Source of the DNA: Haloarcula sp. CBA1129
GTDB taxonomy: Archaea > Halobacteriota > Halobacteria > Halobacteriales > Haloarculaceae
Reading direction: 5' to 3'
DNA length: 64,000 bases
Assembly: GCF_008729015.1 (NCBI RefSeq)
Contig: NZ_RKSM01000001.1
Span: 1,054,001 to 1,118,000 of the forward strand
Shown here: one piece after another, positions 35,176-43,818 of the stretch
How positions within the stretch are numbered: position 1 is the first letter of the stretch
Layout of the letters: each line of letters begins with the position of its first letter
Program-made: the position numbers and the translations under genes
The notes under the pieces: generated by a model
Database searches by the model: none
What the model saw: the letters and a program-made list of their open reading frames with translations, nothing else
What the model was told of the DNA's origin: nothing

Positions 35176-35736
35176 ATGTCTACACTCGACTCCGGCATGA
35201 ACCAACTCGAGAGCAAAGTCGGCAGCCTGACCGTCGGCGGGAAAGTCCACAGCCTCAGCGCGTGGTTCGTGCTCGCACTCCGTCTCATGATGGGCTATGC
35301 GTTCGCGTACTCCGGGTTCACGAAGATCACCGGTGAGTTCGCCGCCGGCGGCTACCTCTCGAACGTTGCGGCGACGAACGGCAACCCGCTTGCTGGGATG
35401 TTCGCGTGGATGGGTTCGACGCCGTGGTTCGTCGAGTTCGCGAACGTCGCTGTGCCCTACGGTGAGCTGTTCATCGGTCTTGGCCTGCTTGTCGGCGCGT
35501 TCGTTCGCCTCGCGGCGTTCTTCGGCGCGCTCATGATGCTCATGTTCTACTTCGGGAACTGGGAGATGGCCCATGGGTTCATCAACGGCGACTTCGCGTA
35601 CATGCTCGTGTTCCTGGCTGTGGCCGCGTTCGCTGCGGGCCGCATCCTCGGCCTCGACCAGTACATCGAACAGTACGAGGTCGGCGGCGAGGCGCTCGTC
35701 GAGCGCTACCCTGCCCTCGAATACGTCCTCGGCTAA
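35176..35736 (+). CDS. DoxX-family membrane protein, copy 1
   Basis: 186 residues with four helices. ALRLMMGYAFAYSGFTKITG, then VPYGELFIGLGLLVGAFVRL and AFGAGRILGLDQYIE-like ending motifs are typical of DoxX and thiosulfate:quinone oxidoreductase-like proteins. Function in haloarchaea is not established; related proteins affect quinone redox. It is followed by the SHOCT gene. A second DoxX lies at 40021. Confidence 0.85.
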   Translation: MSTLDSGMNQLESKVGSLTVGGKVHSLSAWFVLALRLMMGYAFAYSGFTKITGEFAAGGYLSNVAATNGNPLAGMFAWMGSTPWFVEFANVAVPYGELFIGLGLLVGAFVRLAAFFGALMMLMFYFGNWEMAHGFINGDFAYMLVFLAVAAFAAGRILGLDQYIEQYEVGGEALVERYPALEYVLG

Positions 35737-35764
35737 CCACGCCGGGACCGTTGGGAGTACAACA

Positions 35765-36154
35765 ATGCAAAATCCAATTCAAACACGCGGGATTCGGTCT
35801 CTAGGATACATCGTCATCGGAGCGCTGTCACTAGCCGTTGTCGGCGGGATGGTGCTGACGCACGCGGCTGTCCCGGATGCAATGATGTGGGGCTGGCACG
35901 ATGGAATGTGGACTGGCGGCCACATGTCCGGGTGGAGTGGATGGGGCTGGGGGATGATTCTGTTCGGTCTCCTGTGGATGGCCCTCCTCGTCGCCCTCCC
36001 TGCCTATCTCGTCTACTGGTTGGTAACGTGGGCGCAATCAGACGGGTCTGCCGAGGAAAACGCGCTTGCCGTCCTCCAAGCCCGGTACGCTCGCGGCGAA
36101 ATCAATGACGAGGAATACGAACACCGTCGAGAGGCGTTCGAACGAGACACCTGA
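35765..36154 (+). CDS. SHOCT-domain membrane protein
   Basis: 129 residues starting MQNPIQTRGIRS 28 bp after the DoxX stop. Two hydrophobic segments are separated by a Met/Trp/His-rich loop (MMWGWHDGMWTGGHMSGWSG) that could bind copper or another soft metal. The C-terminus LQARYARGEINDEEYEHRRE is a SHOCT domain, an oligomerisation motif. Confidence 0.8.
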   Translation: MQNPIQTRGIRSLGYIVIGALSLAVVGGMVLTHAAVPDAMMWGWHDGMWTGGHMSGWSGWGWGMILFGLLWMALLVALPAYLVYWLVTWAQSDGSAEENALAVLQARYARGEINDEEYEHRREAFERDT

Positions 36155-36383
36155 ATCCATCCATCGATGACCACGACTGGAGAAAATGGGGCTTCGGAAT
36201 GCTCAACGGCGTTGAAAGCCAGTCCACCGACTTTTCGAGGAGACTATCGCTCGTGAATTTGAATAAGAAGCACAGATGAGTAGTAATACGCTCGATATCC
36301 TGACGAAATCGTCTCACAGATCGTCAACTACGACGATGTTGCAATAAAGATCCTCGAATACAACCTCGACGAAGCATTCTACG

Positions 36384-36600
36384 TAAACTACCCTCCCCTA
36401 CTTCGCTCGGGGTCTAAGGACCCACTCGCTCGTTGAGGGTAGGGGCTTTCGCGTGGACTCCCGTTCTACGCCTCAGATGAGGCGGGAAGGTCGTAGTCTC
36501 CACTCACGTTCAATGTCCCGCGATTCAAGCGCACGTCTACGGGTGCGCCTCCGTCGTCTGCGTTTTGCCGACGCCGGAGATACTGCAAGCCGATATTTTT
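36384..36600 (-). ncRNA. possible omega RNA at the tnpB 3' end
   Basis: In TnpB systems the guide RNA covers the 3' end of tnpB and the right end of the element. Here that position holds a GC-rich stem (CTACCCTC with GAGGGTAG) and further short stems. The presence of an RNA is inferred only from position and structure. Confidence 0.35.
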
Positions 36601-37674
36601 GGAAGCATTGTAGTCAGCGTGGTTCTGGTAGCCACAATCCAGACACTCAAAGCTCTCACCGTGGCGGTTGTCGTCGTGGGTAAACCCACAGGTCGAACAC
36701 CGCTTCGACGTATTTCGTGGGTCCACTTGGACAACTTCGACACCCTGCTCTCTGGCTTTGTAGGCGACGTACTCGTAGAGCCGATGGAACGCCCACAGAT
36801 GGTGCTACGATGCTTCTGGAAGCCGCTCACGAATGTCTGTCAGTTCCTCAAACACGATATGCGAACAATCGTGTTCGGTGGCTTCAGCTACAATTTCATT
36901 GGCGACACGGTGCAGGAATATCTCAAAGCGTCCGTCCTCTTTGCGTTCGACGCCTGCAATCGCGTCGTGAGCCGCTCTCGTCCCGCACTGTTGGAGGTCG
37001 CCACGCCGGTTCTCGTACTCTCGCTTCCAGTGGTTGAACTCGTCTGCCGACCAGAACCGCCCGGTCGAAGCGACCGCAAGTTGGGTCACACCGAGGTCCA
37101 CACCGAGGACTGTTCTGTGCCCGGTGGTAGTGTCGGTGTCGTCGTCCTCTTTGAGCATCGACGCATGAAGATACCAGTCGCCGTCACGTCGATGGAGTGT
37201 GGCCCGCCGAAACTTGTAGTCCTCGTTTGTGACGTACTTCGTCGGCGGTTTCTCCGAGTCATCGGGGAGACTGTAGTCACACTTGATACGCCCGTCCGGT
37301 GTCGATAGCGAAACGTGGTCACGGTGGAACGTGGCACTACGCTTGTCGTAAACGGCAGTATCCGCCGTAAACATCGGACGTGACGTATCGTGGTCGTTTT
37401 TGAGCCGTTCGACACCGCTCTTGATGGCTTCGACGGCCTGATGAATCCCTTTCTGGACGAGGTTTGCGGTCAACTCTGTATCCTCGCGTAGCTGGTCGTA
37501 CAGCGCATCTTCGGCCTTTGCTTTCGAGGTGACGTGGTAGCCGTCGTCGCCGTGCCAGCACCACTCGCTCGCGGTGTTGGAACAGTATTTGAATTGCTCG
37601 ATAGTCTCCCGCAGGTGTATATCCGCTCCTTCGGGTGTATCGAGCTTGATAACGGCGGTTCGACGGTATTCCAC
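36466..37674 (-). pseudogene. tnpB: TnpB nuclease gene with one amber codon
   Basis: Read through, 402 residues. The first catalytic aspartate is in GVDLGVTQLAVAS and the glutamate in FEELTDIRERL. The zinc finger ([21 protein letters not shown]) and third aspartate ([12 protein letters not shown]) lie downstream. A single TAG at 36805-36807 splits the gene where relatives have Trp (PEAS[15 protein letters not shown]), and the frame is otherwise open. It is therefore a recently inactivated gene, and the C-terminal part is unlikely to be translated. Confidence 0.85.
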
Positions 37675-37764
37675 TGTATTTTCATATATATTGTGTTAGT
37701 TACTTAATAATTGGGAGTTAGAAGGCAACAGTCTGGCAGTTGGTTGATATCGGGTCGGCTTCCT

Positions 37765-37826
37765 CCCCACCCTACTCGCTTGTGCTTCCGCCGGGGCCGG
37801 AAGCCCGGCGCTCCTTGAGGGTGGGG
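37765..37826. repeat. hairpin resembling an IS200/IS605 right end
   Basis: CCCCACCCT (37765-37773) pairs with AGGGTGGGG (37818-37826) around a GC-rich inner stem. The motif TTGAGGGTRGGG is shared with the tnpB element's right end at 36434. It lies about 90 bp beyond the tnpB start, so it may be the scar of another related element. Confidence 0.45.
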
Positions 37827-37933
37827 CCTCCGCCTCGAATTAGGTGAATACGGTAATTCTATTCACGGGATTTGTAGCAAGCAGTTGGTCAGTACAGACA
37901 AAGCACTTACCATAATAGGCGTGTAATCTCACT

Positions 37934-38362
37934 GTGTTCCAGTCCACTTCTGTGAAGGATATGGGTGTCGTAGTGGCTGTATTCGTTATTTTTGTCGGGA
38001 CTCTGCTACCCTGGGTAAGGAAACTACCGGCCGGCTACACCGACGGTGAGCCCTACTATACCGACGAGCTGGTATGGGGTTTGAATCCCGGATTCGAACT
38101 TCTCGATGCGCTGATTCTCGCACCGGCGCTAACGGCGATACTGGCCCTCATCCTAGTCGAAAAACGGGAGTGGATCACCGATCTCTGGCTGCTCACCGCG
38201 GCGACACCAACTCTCTGGCTCGGAGGACAGCGTTACCTTCGATACCAGGTCGGAGCGACATACGCTATCGAACCGGGTCTTTACCTCGTTTTGGTTGGCG
38301 GCCTTCTCCTCATAACACTCGGTGTTGGAGATCTCGTTGTTCCAAATCGAACCATCAGTTGA
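37934..38362 (+). CDS. four-helix membrane protein
   Basis: 142 residues from a GTG at 37934, or 133 from an ATG at 37961. Hydrophobic segments lie at roughly 10-27, 58-75, 85-100 and 115-133, with an outside loop containing ACTGY-like polar residues (PAGYTDGEPYYTDELVWG). No family is recognised. Confidence 0.55.
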   Translation: MFQSTSVKDMGVVVAVFVIFVGTLLPWVRKLPAGYTDGEPYYTDELVWGLNPGFELLDALILAPALTAILALILVEKREWITDLWLLTAATPTLWLGGQRYLRYQVGATYAIEPGLYLVLVGGLLLITLGVGDLVVPNRTIS

Positions 38363-38459
38363 AGTGGGAAGTGAGAGTCCACTCGGAACGTGTTCTATTC
38401 GCACACCTACTGACCAGTCGTTTCTGATTCTCTGAATCAAAAAAAGGCGGACCCGTCGT

Positions 38460-38642
38460 TCAGATCCGCCGCATCGTCGTCACGACCTCCCGACCGGTGA
38501 CCCGGCACTGACAGCCTGTCCAGACAGCCTTGATGCGCTCGACGGTGACATCACTTCGCGGCTCAAACTCAATCTTCCGCTTCGGGCCTCGCACCGACTC
38601 GTACACGAAGCCGTTCGCGTCGGCCACAGACTCCCCGTTCAT
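38460..38642 (-). CDS. 60-residue small protein, family B copy 2
   Basis: Intact 60-residue ORF (MNGESVADANGFVYESVRG, KRKIEFEPRSDVTVER, GCQCRVTGREVVTTMRRI). Its ATG overlaps the stop of a family-A fragment. The other intact copy is at 17466. Codon use is haloarchaeal and substitutions between copies are mostly at third positions or conservative, which argues for a real protein. Confidence 0.55.
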   Translation of the reverse strand: MNGESVADANGFVYESVRGPKRKIEFEPRSDVTVERIKAVWTGCQCRVTGREVVTTMRRI

Positions 38643-38708
38643 GGCTCAACACCTCGAACGAGATCGGCGACGAGCTCGCCGACGTGCGGGCCATCGTCTC
38701 AGGCGGCG
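38639..38708 (-). pseudogene. family-A C-terminal fragment, cut at the inverted-repeat site
   Basis: The minus-strand reading ends HVGELVADLVRGVEP and a TGA overlapping the family-B ATG. Upstream of about 38708 the similarity stops, exactly where the 22-spaced inverted-repeat site begins at 38711. Confidence 0.5.
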
Positions 38709-38710
38709 CG

Positions 38711-38754
38711 GTTAACCAACACTTCCGGGTAAGAGTGTTCGACTGTTGGTTAAC
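38711..38754. repeat. 22-spaced inverted-repeat site, copy 2
   Basis: Arms GTTAACCAACA (38711-38721) and TGTTGGTTAAC (38744-38754) are perfect inverted repeats 22 bp apart. The spacer is unrelated to the other copies. Confidence 0.8.
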
Positions 38755-38791
38755 AGACGGTCACAGTCGCTAACCGGCCAGTAGAGCAACG

Positions 38792-38947
38792 TTACTGGCC
38801 GTCCGGAGGTTCGTAGTCGTCTGAAAGGAAGATGCTCTGTCGGTCCGGGTCGAAGTAAACATCTAACGCCCGAAGCGTGCCGGCATAGGCCGCTCCCATC
38901 ACGAACACGAACCCAATTAGGGCTGGCAGGAGGTACTGAAGGATCAT
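38792..38947 (-). CDS. 51-residue membrane peptide
   Basis: ATG at 38947: MILQYLLPALIGFVFVMG followed by AAYAGTLRALDVYFDPD and an acidic tail ending DDYEPPDGQ. A single hydrophobic helix followed by a soluble acidic tail suggests a membrane-bound microprotein. It lies between the inverted-repeat site and repeat C. Unknown family. Confidence 0.45.
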   Translation of the reverse strand: MILQYLLPALIGFVFVMGAAYAGTLRALDVYFDPDRQSIFLSDDYEPPDGQ

Positions 38948-39044
38948 CGCTTGCACTGTTTCGCGGCTGTCGATAAACAGATACTGGTAACGGAGCACAC
39001 ATACGGACCGGCCGTTCCCGCACTATTCCAGCGAAGAAATCAGG

Positions 39045-39350
39045 CCGTTGCTCAACCGCATCGTCGTCACGATCTCCCGCTCGGTCACACGCCACTGACA
39101 CCCATTCCAGACGGCCTCACTCCATCCAACACGACGGTGGCGTGGCCTCCTCCTCGCCCTTCCAATCCAGTAGTACGTCCCGAAGGGACGTGAGCGGGGT
39201 CGCTGCTGGCGCGTCCTGCACGACCCAGTCCCGATAGTCCCCCCAAATACCGATTTCGACGTGAGAAGCGATGGCAACGCGATTAATCCCTAATTCAACG
39301 GCGTTAATTCGGCGAAACTCGGCCCCAAATCGGCCTCATCGCTTGGCCTC
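39045..39350. repeat. 300-bp dispersed repeat C, copy 2
   Basis: Same order and orientation as 18485-18800: the family-B 3' end (VWNGCQWRVTEREIVTTMR on the minus strand), then GGTCGCTGCTGGCGCGTCCT and TCAACGGCGTTAATTCGGCG. Confidence 0.65.
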
Positions 39351-39383
39351 CTTATCATCTCCCACCCGATAGGCCGAGTTGCA

Positions 39384-39653
39384 ATGTTCGAAGCAGATCC
39401 GCTAACGATGGTCCAGTTCGCAACCGACACGGCGCAGATGGCGATGCAAGCGGGCCCGCCGACAGACCTTCCCGGACAGGTTCCGGACTTCGTCGGGAAC
39501 ATCTTGGCTGAGGTCAGCTCCGCGGTCGGCGGTGAATCTGGTGGCATCGGTGAGACGATTAGCGGTATGACTCCGGGCAGCAGTGAGGCCGGAGCCGTAG
39601 AGAACGCGACGTCGGCCACGAACGGGGCCGCGGACAATGCTCCTGGCCGATAA
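39384..39653 (+). CDS. 89-residue acidic hypothetical protein
   Basis: MFEADPLTMVQFATDTAQMA, then AGPPTDLPGQVPDFVGNILA and a Gly/Ser/Ala-rich tail. Composition and codon use are haloarchaeal. The conserved-looking PPTDLPxxVPDFVGxIL core suggests a real small protein; no domain is known. Confidence 0.5.
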   Translation: MFEADPLTMVQFATDTAQMAMQAGPPTDLPGQVPDFVGNILAEVSSAVGGESGGIGETISGMTPGSSEAGAVENATSATNGAADNAPGR

Positions 39654-39822
39654 GCACGCAGTGGTTCCAACAGAAGGGCCTGATCGAGACAGTAGTGGAA
39701 TGATGTTCCGGCGGTAAACGCTTCTTTTGATGTTCTGAGCAGGTGTAACCACAGTTTCAGCGTCTGGTTGCGTGACGAGGAAATCGAGAGTGTTGGGGGA
39801 GTGAATGGTTCGGTGGGTCGTA

Positions 39823-39866
39823 GCTAACCTACGCAGGGAGTACTTTAGTGTAATTTGTTGGTTAGC
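39823..39866. repeat. 22-spaced inverted-repeat site, copy 3
   Basis: Left arm GCTAACCTACG (39823-39833, two differences) and right arm TGTTGGTTAGC (39856-39866), again 22 bp apart. It lies about 155 bp before the second DoxX gene. Confidence 0.65.
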
Positions 39867-40020
39867 ACTGTAGAGTGGTTTTCGGGCTGGTCAGCGCAAT
39901 GAGGATACCCGAAACCGGGACGAGAAAAGGTTCTTGGCACCGCTATGATATCATTTCGAACACTCTCAGATTCAAAGAATCTCCCAAACAAATATATCAT
40001 AAATTCCTCAATGTTTGTGT

Positions 40021-40593
40021 GTGAGTACCAAACAGACTCTACAGTCGGAGATGCTCGGGCGCAGCGTCACGTTCGATTATTCGGAGACGTGGGTCGGCTA
40101 CTCCCTGTTCTTCATGCGCATCGTGATGGGCTGGACGCTGTTCCAGGGCGGAATCACGAAACTCATCACGTATCTCGACGGCGACCCCGCGACCAACTGG
40201 ACTGCGGCAGGATTCTTGCAGAACGCGGTGCCGGCAGGGAACCCGTTTACGGGCTTTTTCGCCTCGATGGCGGGGATGCCGATCATCGACTGGTTGAATA
40301 TGCTCGGACTGACCTTGACGGGCCTTGCCCTCTTGCTGGGCGCGTTCGTCCGGTTCAGCGCGTTCTGGGGCGCAGTGATGATGCTGTTCTACTGGCTCGC
40401 CGCGTTACAGGGCGGGCTGATGGCCGGCCTCCCCGTGGCGCACGGCTGGGTCGTCGACGACCACATGGTCTATGCTGTGTTGCTGTTCGGATTGGGTGCG
40501 TTCGGCTCGGGCCGTATCTTGGGTCTGGACAGCTATATTGAAGATCTGTCGTTCGTACAGAACAACAAGTGGCTCAAACTCCTGCTGGGCTGA
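40021..40593 (+). CDS. DoxX-family membrane protein, copy 2
   Basis: 190 residues from GTG at 40021 (MSTKQTLQSEMLGRSVTFDY). Helices at about 27-45, 90-112, 118-140 and 145-165, with GWTLFQGGITKLITYLDGDP and GLALLLGAFVRFSAFWGAVM matching the first DoxX gene's motifs. The ending GSGRILGLDSYIEDL is shared. It is a paralogue of 35176-35736. Confidence 0.82.
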   Translation: MSTKQTLQSEMLGRSVTFDYSETWVGYSLFFMRIVMGWTLFQGGITKLITYLDGDPATNWTAAGFLQNAVPAGNPFTGFFASMAGMPIIDWLNMLGLTLTGLALLLGAFVRFSAFWGAVMMLFYWLAALQGGLMAGLPVAHGWVVDDHMVYAVLLFGLGAFGSGRILGLDSYIEDLSFVQNNKWLKLLLG

Positions 40594-40599
40594 CCCGGG

Positions 40600-40775
40600 A
40601 GGTACCGAGCTACTCGCAAACGGAAAAGACATTTCAGTACCCGTTTCGAAGGGCGCATCGACTAACACAACTTTCTCTGCATCGCCATCAGCCACAACAA
40701 CAGCGACGGCAAACTCGTCGCTATCCCAGTAATACGCTGCACCGTCGCCGTCAAGACCGAAAAACAGCAGGCCGT
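40600..40775 (-). pseudogene. family-A truncated copy 3
   Basis: Minus-strand reading LLFFGLDGDGAAYYWDSDEF, then AVVVADGDAEKVVLVDAPFE, after which similarity to other A copies stops. It abuts the stop of the adjacent HTH gene and is overlapped by the DoxX 3' region. Confidence 0.5.
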
Positions 40776-41321
40776 CTACGTGAGAAGCACGATATTCCCC
40801 ATTCCGCGGCGCTTGCGCTCAATGAGGTCTCTAGTTTCGAGGCTGTCCAGCGTACGACTGACGGTCGCTTTCGAGAGGTCCGTTTGATCGACGATTTCGC
40901 TCTGTGGTAGGACACCATCGGCGTCGAGTACTGTCTTATACACCAGTTCCTCATTGTTCGCAAGCCGTTCTGAGACGGTCTCCCACTCCTGTCGACGGGC
41001 CTGTAGTAGTTCGTTGCTAGTGCTGTCGGTGGACTGCGTTGTCTGTAGATTTTGGGCCTCGGTGTCCGATGCCGTTGCTGCCGCCGAGTCAGCATTCGTA
41101 AGGAGCACTGTTGCGCTCGCTCCAGCAGCACATGTCGCGACAGCGATGACAGCCGTGTTCCAGGGCCCGAACCGCCAGCCGACGGTTCCGAGCCGCACAC
41201 TCTCATCGCCGACCGCGACAACGGCCGGTGTCGCGCTTAGAAACTGTGCGACGACAACTGTCGTGGCAGCGACGAGCACACTCGCAGCAAGCATCTCGGA
41301 GCGTGAGCGTATCTTCGTCAC
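40776..41321 (-). CDS. membrane-anchored winged-helix regulator
   Basis: 181 residues from a GTG. Two N-terminal hydrophobic segments (SEMLAASVLVAATTVVVAQF and WNTAVIAVATCAAGASATVL) precede a linker and a MarR-like winged helix: EELVYKTVLDADGVLPQSEI, then DLSKATVSRTLDSLETRDLI and KRRGMGNIVLLT. This layout is a common haloarchaeal one-component regulator that may sense membrane state. Target unknown; the exported gene at 41458 is a neighbour. Confidence 0.8.
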   Translation of the reverse strand: MTKIRSRSEMLAASVLVAATTVVVAQFLSATPAVVAVGDESVRLGTVGWRFGPWNTAVIAVATCAAGASATVLLTNADSAAATASDTEAQNLQTTQSTDSTSNELLQARRQEWETVSERLANNEELVYKTVLDADGVLPQSEIVDQTDLSKATVSRTLDSLETRDLIERKRRGMGNIVLLT

Positions 41322-41457
41322 GGTGTATCACCGAAGCGAGTGGGAAGCAACCACAGTCTGGCACATTCTGAGGAAGCGGTGTGACTGATAGCGACGGCGA
41401 GTAGATGCCATGCAGAGCCACGGAAATCGATCTTGCGATGGAGGTGACCGTCGGGAC

Positions 41458-42099
41458 TCATCGGTCTGCGTGGTCGAGTTGAACAAGTGATTCAATGGTC
41501 TCGGTGCGGAGATTGACCACGACACTGTACTGCGTCCCAGATTCGGTCGGTGTCACGACGACGAGCAAACGGTCGTCACTCCACTGCGATTCGCGCCGCT
41601 CGAAGACAATGGTATCGTCGTGCTGACGGACGGTGAATGCAGACGCATTGGGTGCAATTGCCATCCGAAGTGATGCGTTCGGTGTGGCTCCGATAGCCGC
41701 GGCGCGGTCGCTGGAGAGTCGTGCTGGAATCCGACGAACGGCGTACACCGCACTGTCAGTTGTCGGGATGTCGCCACCAATGGTCTTCGCGGAGGTGACG
41801 ACCTGCTTCGCTCGCACACGCGTTTGTGAGTCCACTGTATTTGACTCACGGTCGATTGTTCGGACGACGTAATACCCGTCTACGCGGCTGATCTCGATTT
41901 GGGAAATCGTACGTACATCTTCGACTAGTACGTGCTGTTGCTCGGCACCGGTTGTGGCGACGAGGGAACCGTCCTCAATGTCGAATTCATGGGTTTCGTC
42001 GGGGACGATACCAGTGACACTGCCAAAGACCGCGAGACTGCCGCCGAGGAGGACCAGCGAGAAGACCAGTGCCAGTCTGGAGGGAGGGACCGGGAACAT
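41458..42099 (-). CDS. exported hypothetical protein
   Basis: 213 residues from ATG at 42099. An N-terminal anchor (LALVFSLVLLGGSLAVFGSV) precedes a beta-rich exported domain (DIEDGSLVATTGAEQQHVLV, YYVVRTIDRESNTVDSQTRV) and C-terminal strands (LLVVVTPTESGTQYSVVVNL). No domain is recognised. It is divergent from the exported gene at 42370. Confidence 0.6.
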   Translation of the reverse strand: MFPVPPSRLALVFSLVLLGGSLAVFGSVTGIVPDETHEFDIEDGSLVATTGAEQQHVLVEDVRTISQIEISRVDGYYVVRTIDRESNTVDSQTRVRAKQVVTSAKTIGGDIPTTDSAVYAVRRIPARLSSDRAAAIGATPNASLRMAIAPNASAFTVRQHDDTIVFERRESQWSDDRLLVVVTPTESGTQYSVVVNLRTETIESLVQLDHADR

Positions 42100-42369
42100 G
42101 CTTCGTTCTCGAAACAACGACAGTATGAATCTGATGGTTTTCAGGGCATGAAACGGCTATGAAACGCGTTTCAGTCGTGTTCCGCAGCCGTTTCCAACGG
42201 TGATTTACAAGGACTTTCTTACAAGCTACGAGTACAGCAGTCGGCGATGACCGCCCCAGTCGTCTCCGTCCCGGTGTCACGGTCTCCGTGGCCGCCCTGC
42301 CGGTCCTCGCCTAGCTGTTGTAAGAGAACCCCATGAGACGATGTAACCGATTCGAATGGAGTGAGAGTA

Positions 42370-43350
42370 ATGCAACGTGATTACAAACTTGCGATCTATG
42401 CCCTCGGCATCTCGGCTGTCCTGCTCGTGGCCAGTGGTGGCGCCGTCATCGCAGGAGCTAGTCTATCCTCCAGTCCGACAGACAATCCCGCCAGCGAGAC
42501 GGATGTCACACAACTGGACTCGGACCACCACCAGCAACTCAACGCGACAGTGACACAGTCCGACAACAGCACATACACCTTGCAAAACGCCAAACGCACG
42601 TGCAGTGGCGCCCTCCGCCTCAACGAACCAGACCGCAACAGCACCAGTCACCAGGTCGGGGATGTGACCGTCACAGTGGTCTCTCATCACAATAGTGCTG
42701 GGGTCGACGAGATCGGACGGCAGCGGTTATCCGAACTCGTCGTTGAAGCGACGGGTGACCGTGCAGGTCTCGATGAGTACAGCCATCTTGAGGTACAGGT
42801 TAATCAATACTACGAGTCCACGGCGCGTGAGGAACCACTGGAGATCGCTGGGATCCACGTTCGACCTGCTGATGACTGCCTACCGTCGGTCCGCGGAACA
42901 GTCAATACCACCAACGAGACGGTAACAGTGCAGACTGTCCGTCCGGACATCAACGAGGTAAGTCTCAATTACACCGATAGGAGTGGCGTGCTGGATCAGG
43001 ACGAGCGAGAGCTAATCGAGCGCCTCGTCGTGGCCGATGGCCAGACGAGTTACAACGTACGGACACACCTAGATGCCACGGCACTGGAAGCGACTGTCAC
43101 GGAAGCGACGGCCAATCGCCACGTTGATCTCGAACTGCAGCGTCCCGACGGGAACGGAAGTTCGGTCATGCTGACTGTCGATCTCGATGCAGAGACGGTC
43201 GTCCACTCGTGGGTCGAAATACAGATTGATGAGTCGAACATCGAGATGGCTGACAGCGACAGCTGGGTCGAAGCTAACGAAACCTCCGAAAGCGTTGCAA
43301 TTGATCTCAACAAGTCGAACATCACTGTAGTGAACGACACGAGCGGGTAA
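42370..43350 (+). CDS. exported Asn/Thr-rich hypothetical protein
   Basis: 326 residues from ATG at 42370. A signal-anchor (LAIYALGISAVLLVASGGAV) is followed by an acidic exported region with many N-x-S/T sequons, suggesting N-glycosylation. It contains a repeated V-H-(S/L)-x-hydrophobic pattern but no named domain. It lies divergent to 41458-42099 with a 270-bp shared intergenic region. Confidence 0.65.
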   Translation: MQRDYKLAIYALGISAVLLVASGGAVIAGASLSSSPTDNPASETDVTQLDSDHHQQLNATVTQSDNSTYTLQNAKRTCSGALRLNEPDRNSTSHQVGDVTVTVVSHHNSAGVDEIGRQRLSELVVEATGDRAGLDEYSHLEVQVNQYYESTAREEPLEIAGIHVRPADDCLPSVRGTVNTTNETVTVQTVRPDINEVSLNYTDRSGVLDQDERELIERLVVADGQTSYNVRTHLDATALEATVTEATANRHVDLELQRPDGNGSSVMLTVDLDAETVVHSWVEIQIDESNIEMADSDSWVEANETSESVAIDLNKSNITVVNDTSG

Positions 43351-43519
43351 GATTGACACTGGTCGGAGCTGACCACCGACTTCCGAAATGCTGTGGCGAC
43401 TGAGACAAAAATATCATCTGGAAGTTCACGCTGCCGGCCGTCGACGACGCCCACGATGGGTTGGAGAGCTATATCGAGCCCTCAACCCGAGCCGAGGAAC
43501 TGGCGACAAAGACTGGCGG

Positions 43520-43755
43520 ACGGACGACCTGATCGATGAGATCGTCTACGAGCGACTCGCCGACGTGTAGACCGATATCCCACCCACGTGCCGAGCGCGT
43601 GTATTCGCACCACTCCGAAAGCGTCTCGAAGGGCGTCGCTGCCAGTTCGACTGTCTCGGCGTCGCCATTAGCGGTGACAACGGTCACAGCGAATTCGTAG
43701 CTGTCAGTAGTGAGCAGTACCGTCGCCGTCGACGCCGAGAAACAGCGGGTACTGG
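43520..43755 (-). pseudogene. family-A copy 4, frameshifted
   Basis: The minus strand gives YPLFLGVDGDGTAHY, then a TGA where another copy has Trp-Asp, and after a one-base shift SYEFAVTVVTANGDAETVEL, PFETLSEWCEYTRSARGWDI and LHVGESLVDDLIDQVV. One lost base at the Trp codon accounts for the break. This copy has the fullest C-terminal part. Confidence 0.5.
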
Positions 43756-43818
43756 CCCAGTCGTTCGCAGGCGAGACCGCTATACAGTCCCTCCGCCTAC
43801 CAGCACTTTTTCATTGAC

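Larger units (their letters stand above)
36380..37680 (-). mobile_element. IS1341-type (tnpB-only IS200/IS605) element
   Basis: A tnpB gene without tnpA, with a right-end-like structured region beyond its 3' end: CTACCCTC at 36388-36395 pairs with GAGGGTAG at 36435-36442, enclosing further GC stems. The element has no terminal inverted repeats, as expected for this family. The left boundary is unclear. Confidence 0.65.

Noticed and set aside
3178-36807. Pyrrolysine coding at in-frame TAG codons
   Set aside because: The affected genes are mainly transposases and decayed repeats, and no pyl genes are seen in the window; ordinary nonsense decay is simpler.
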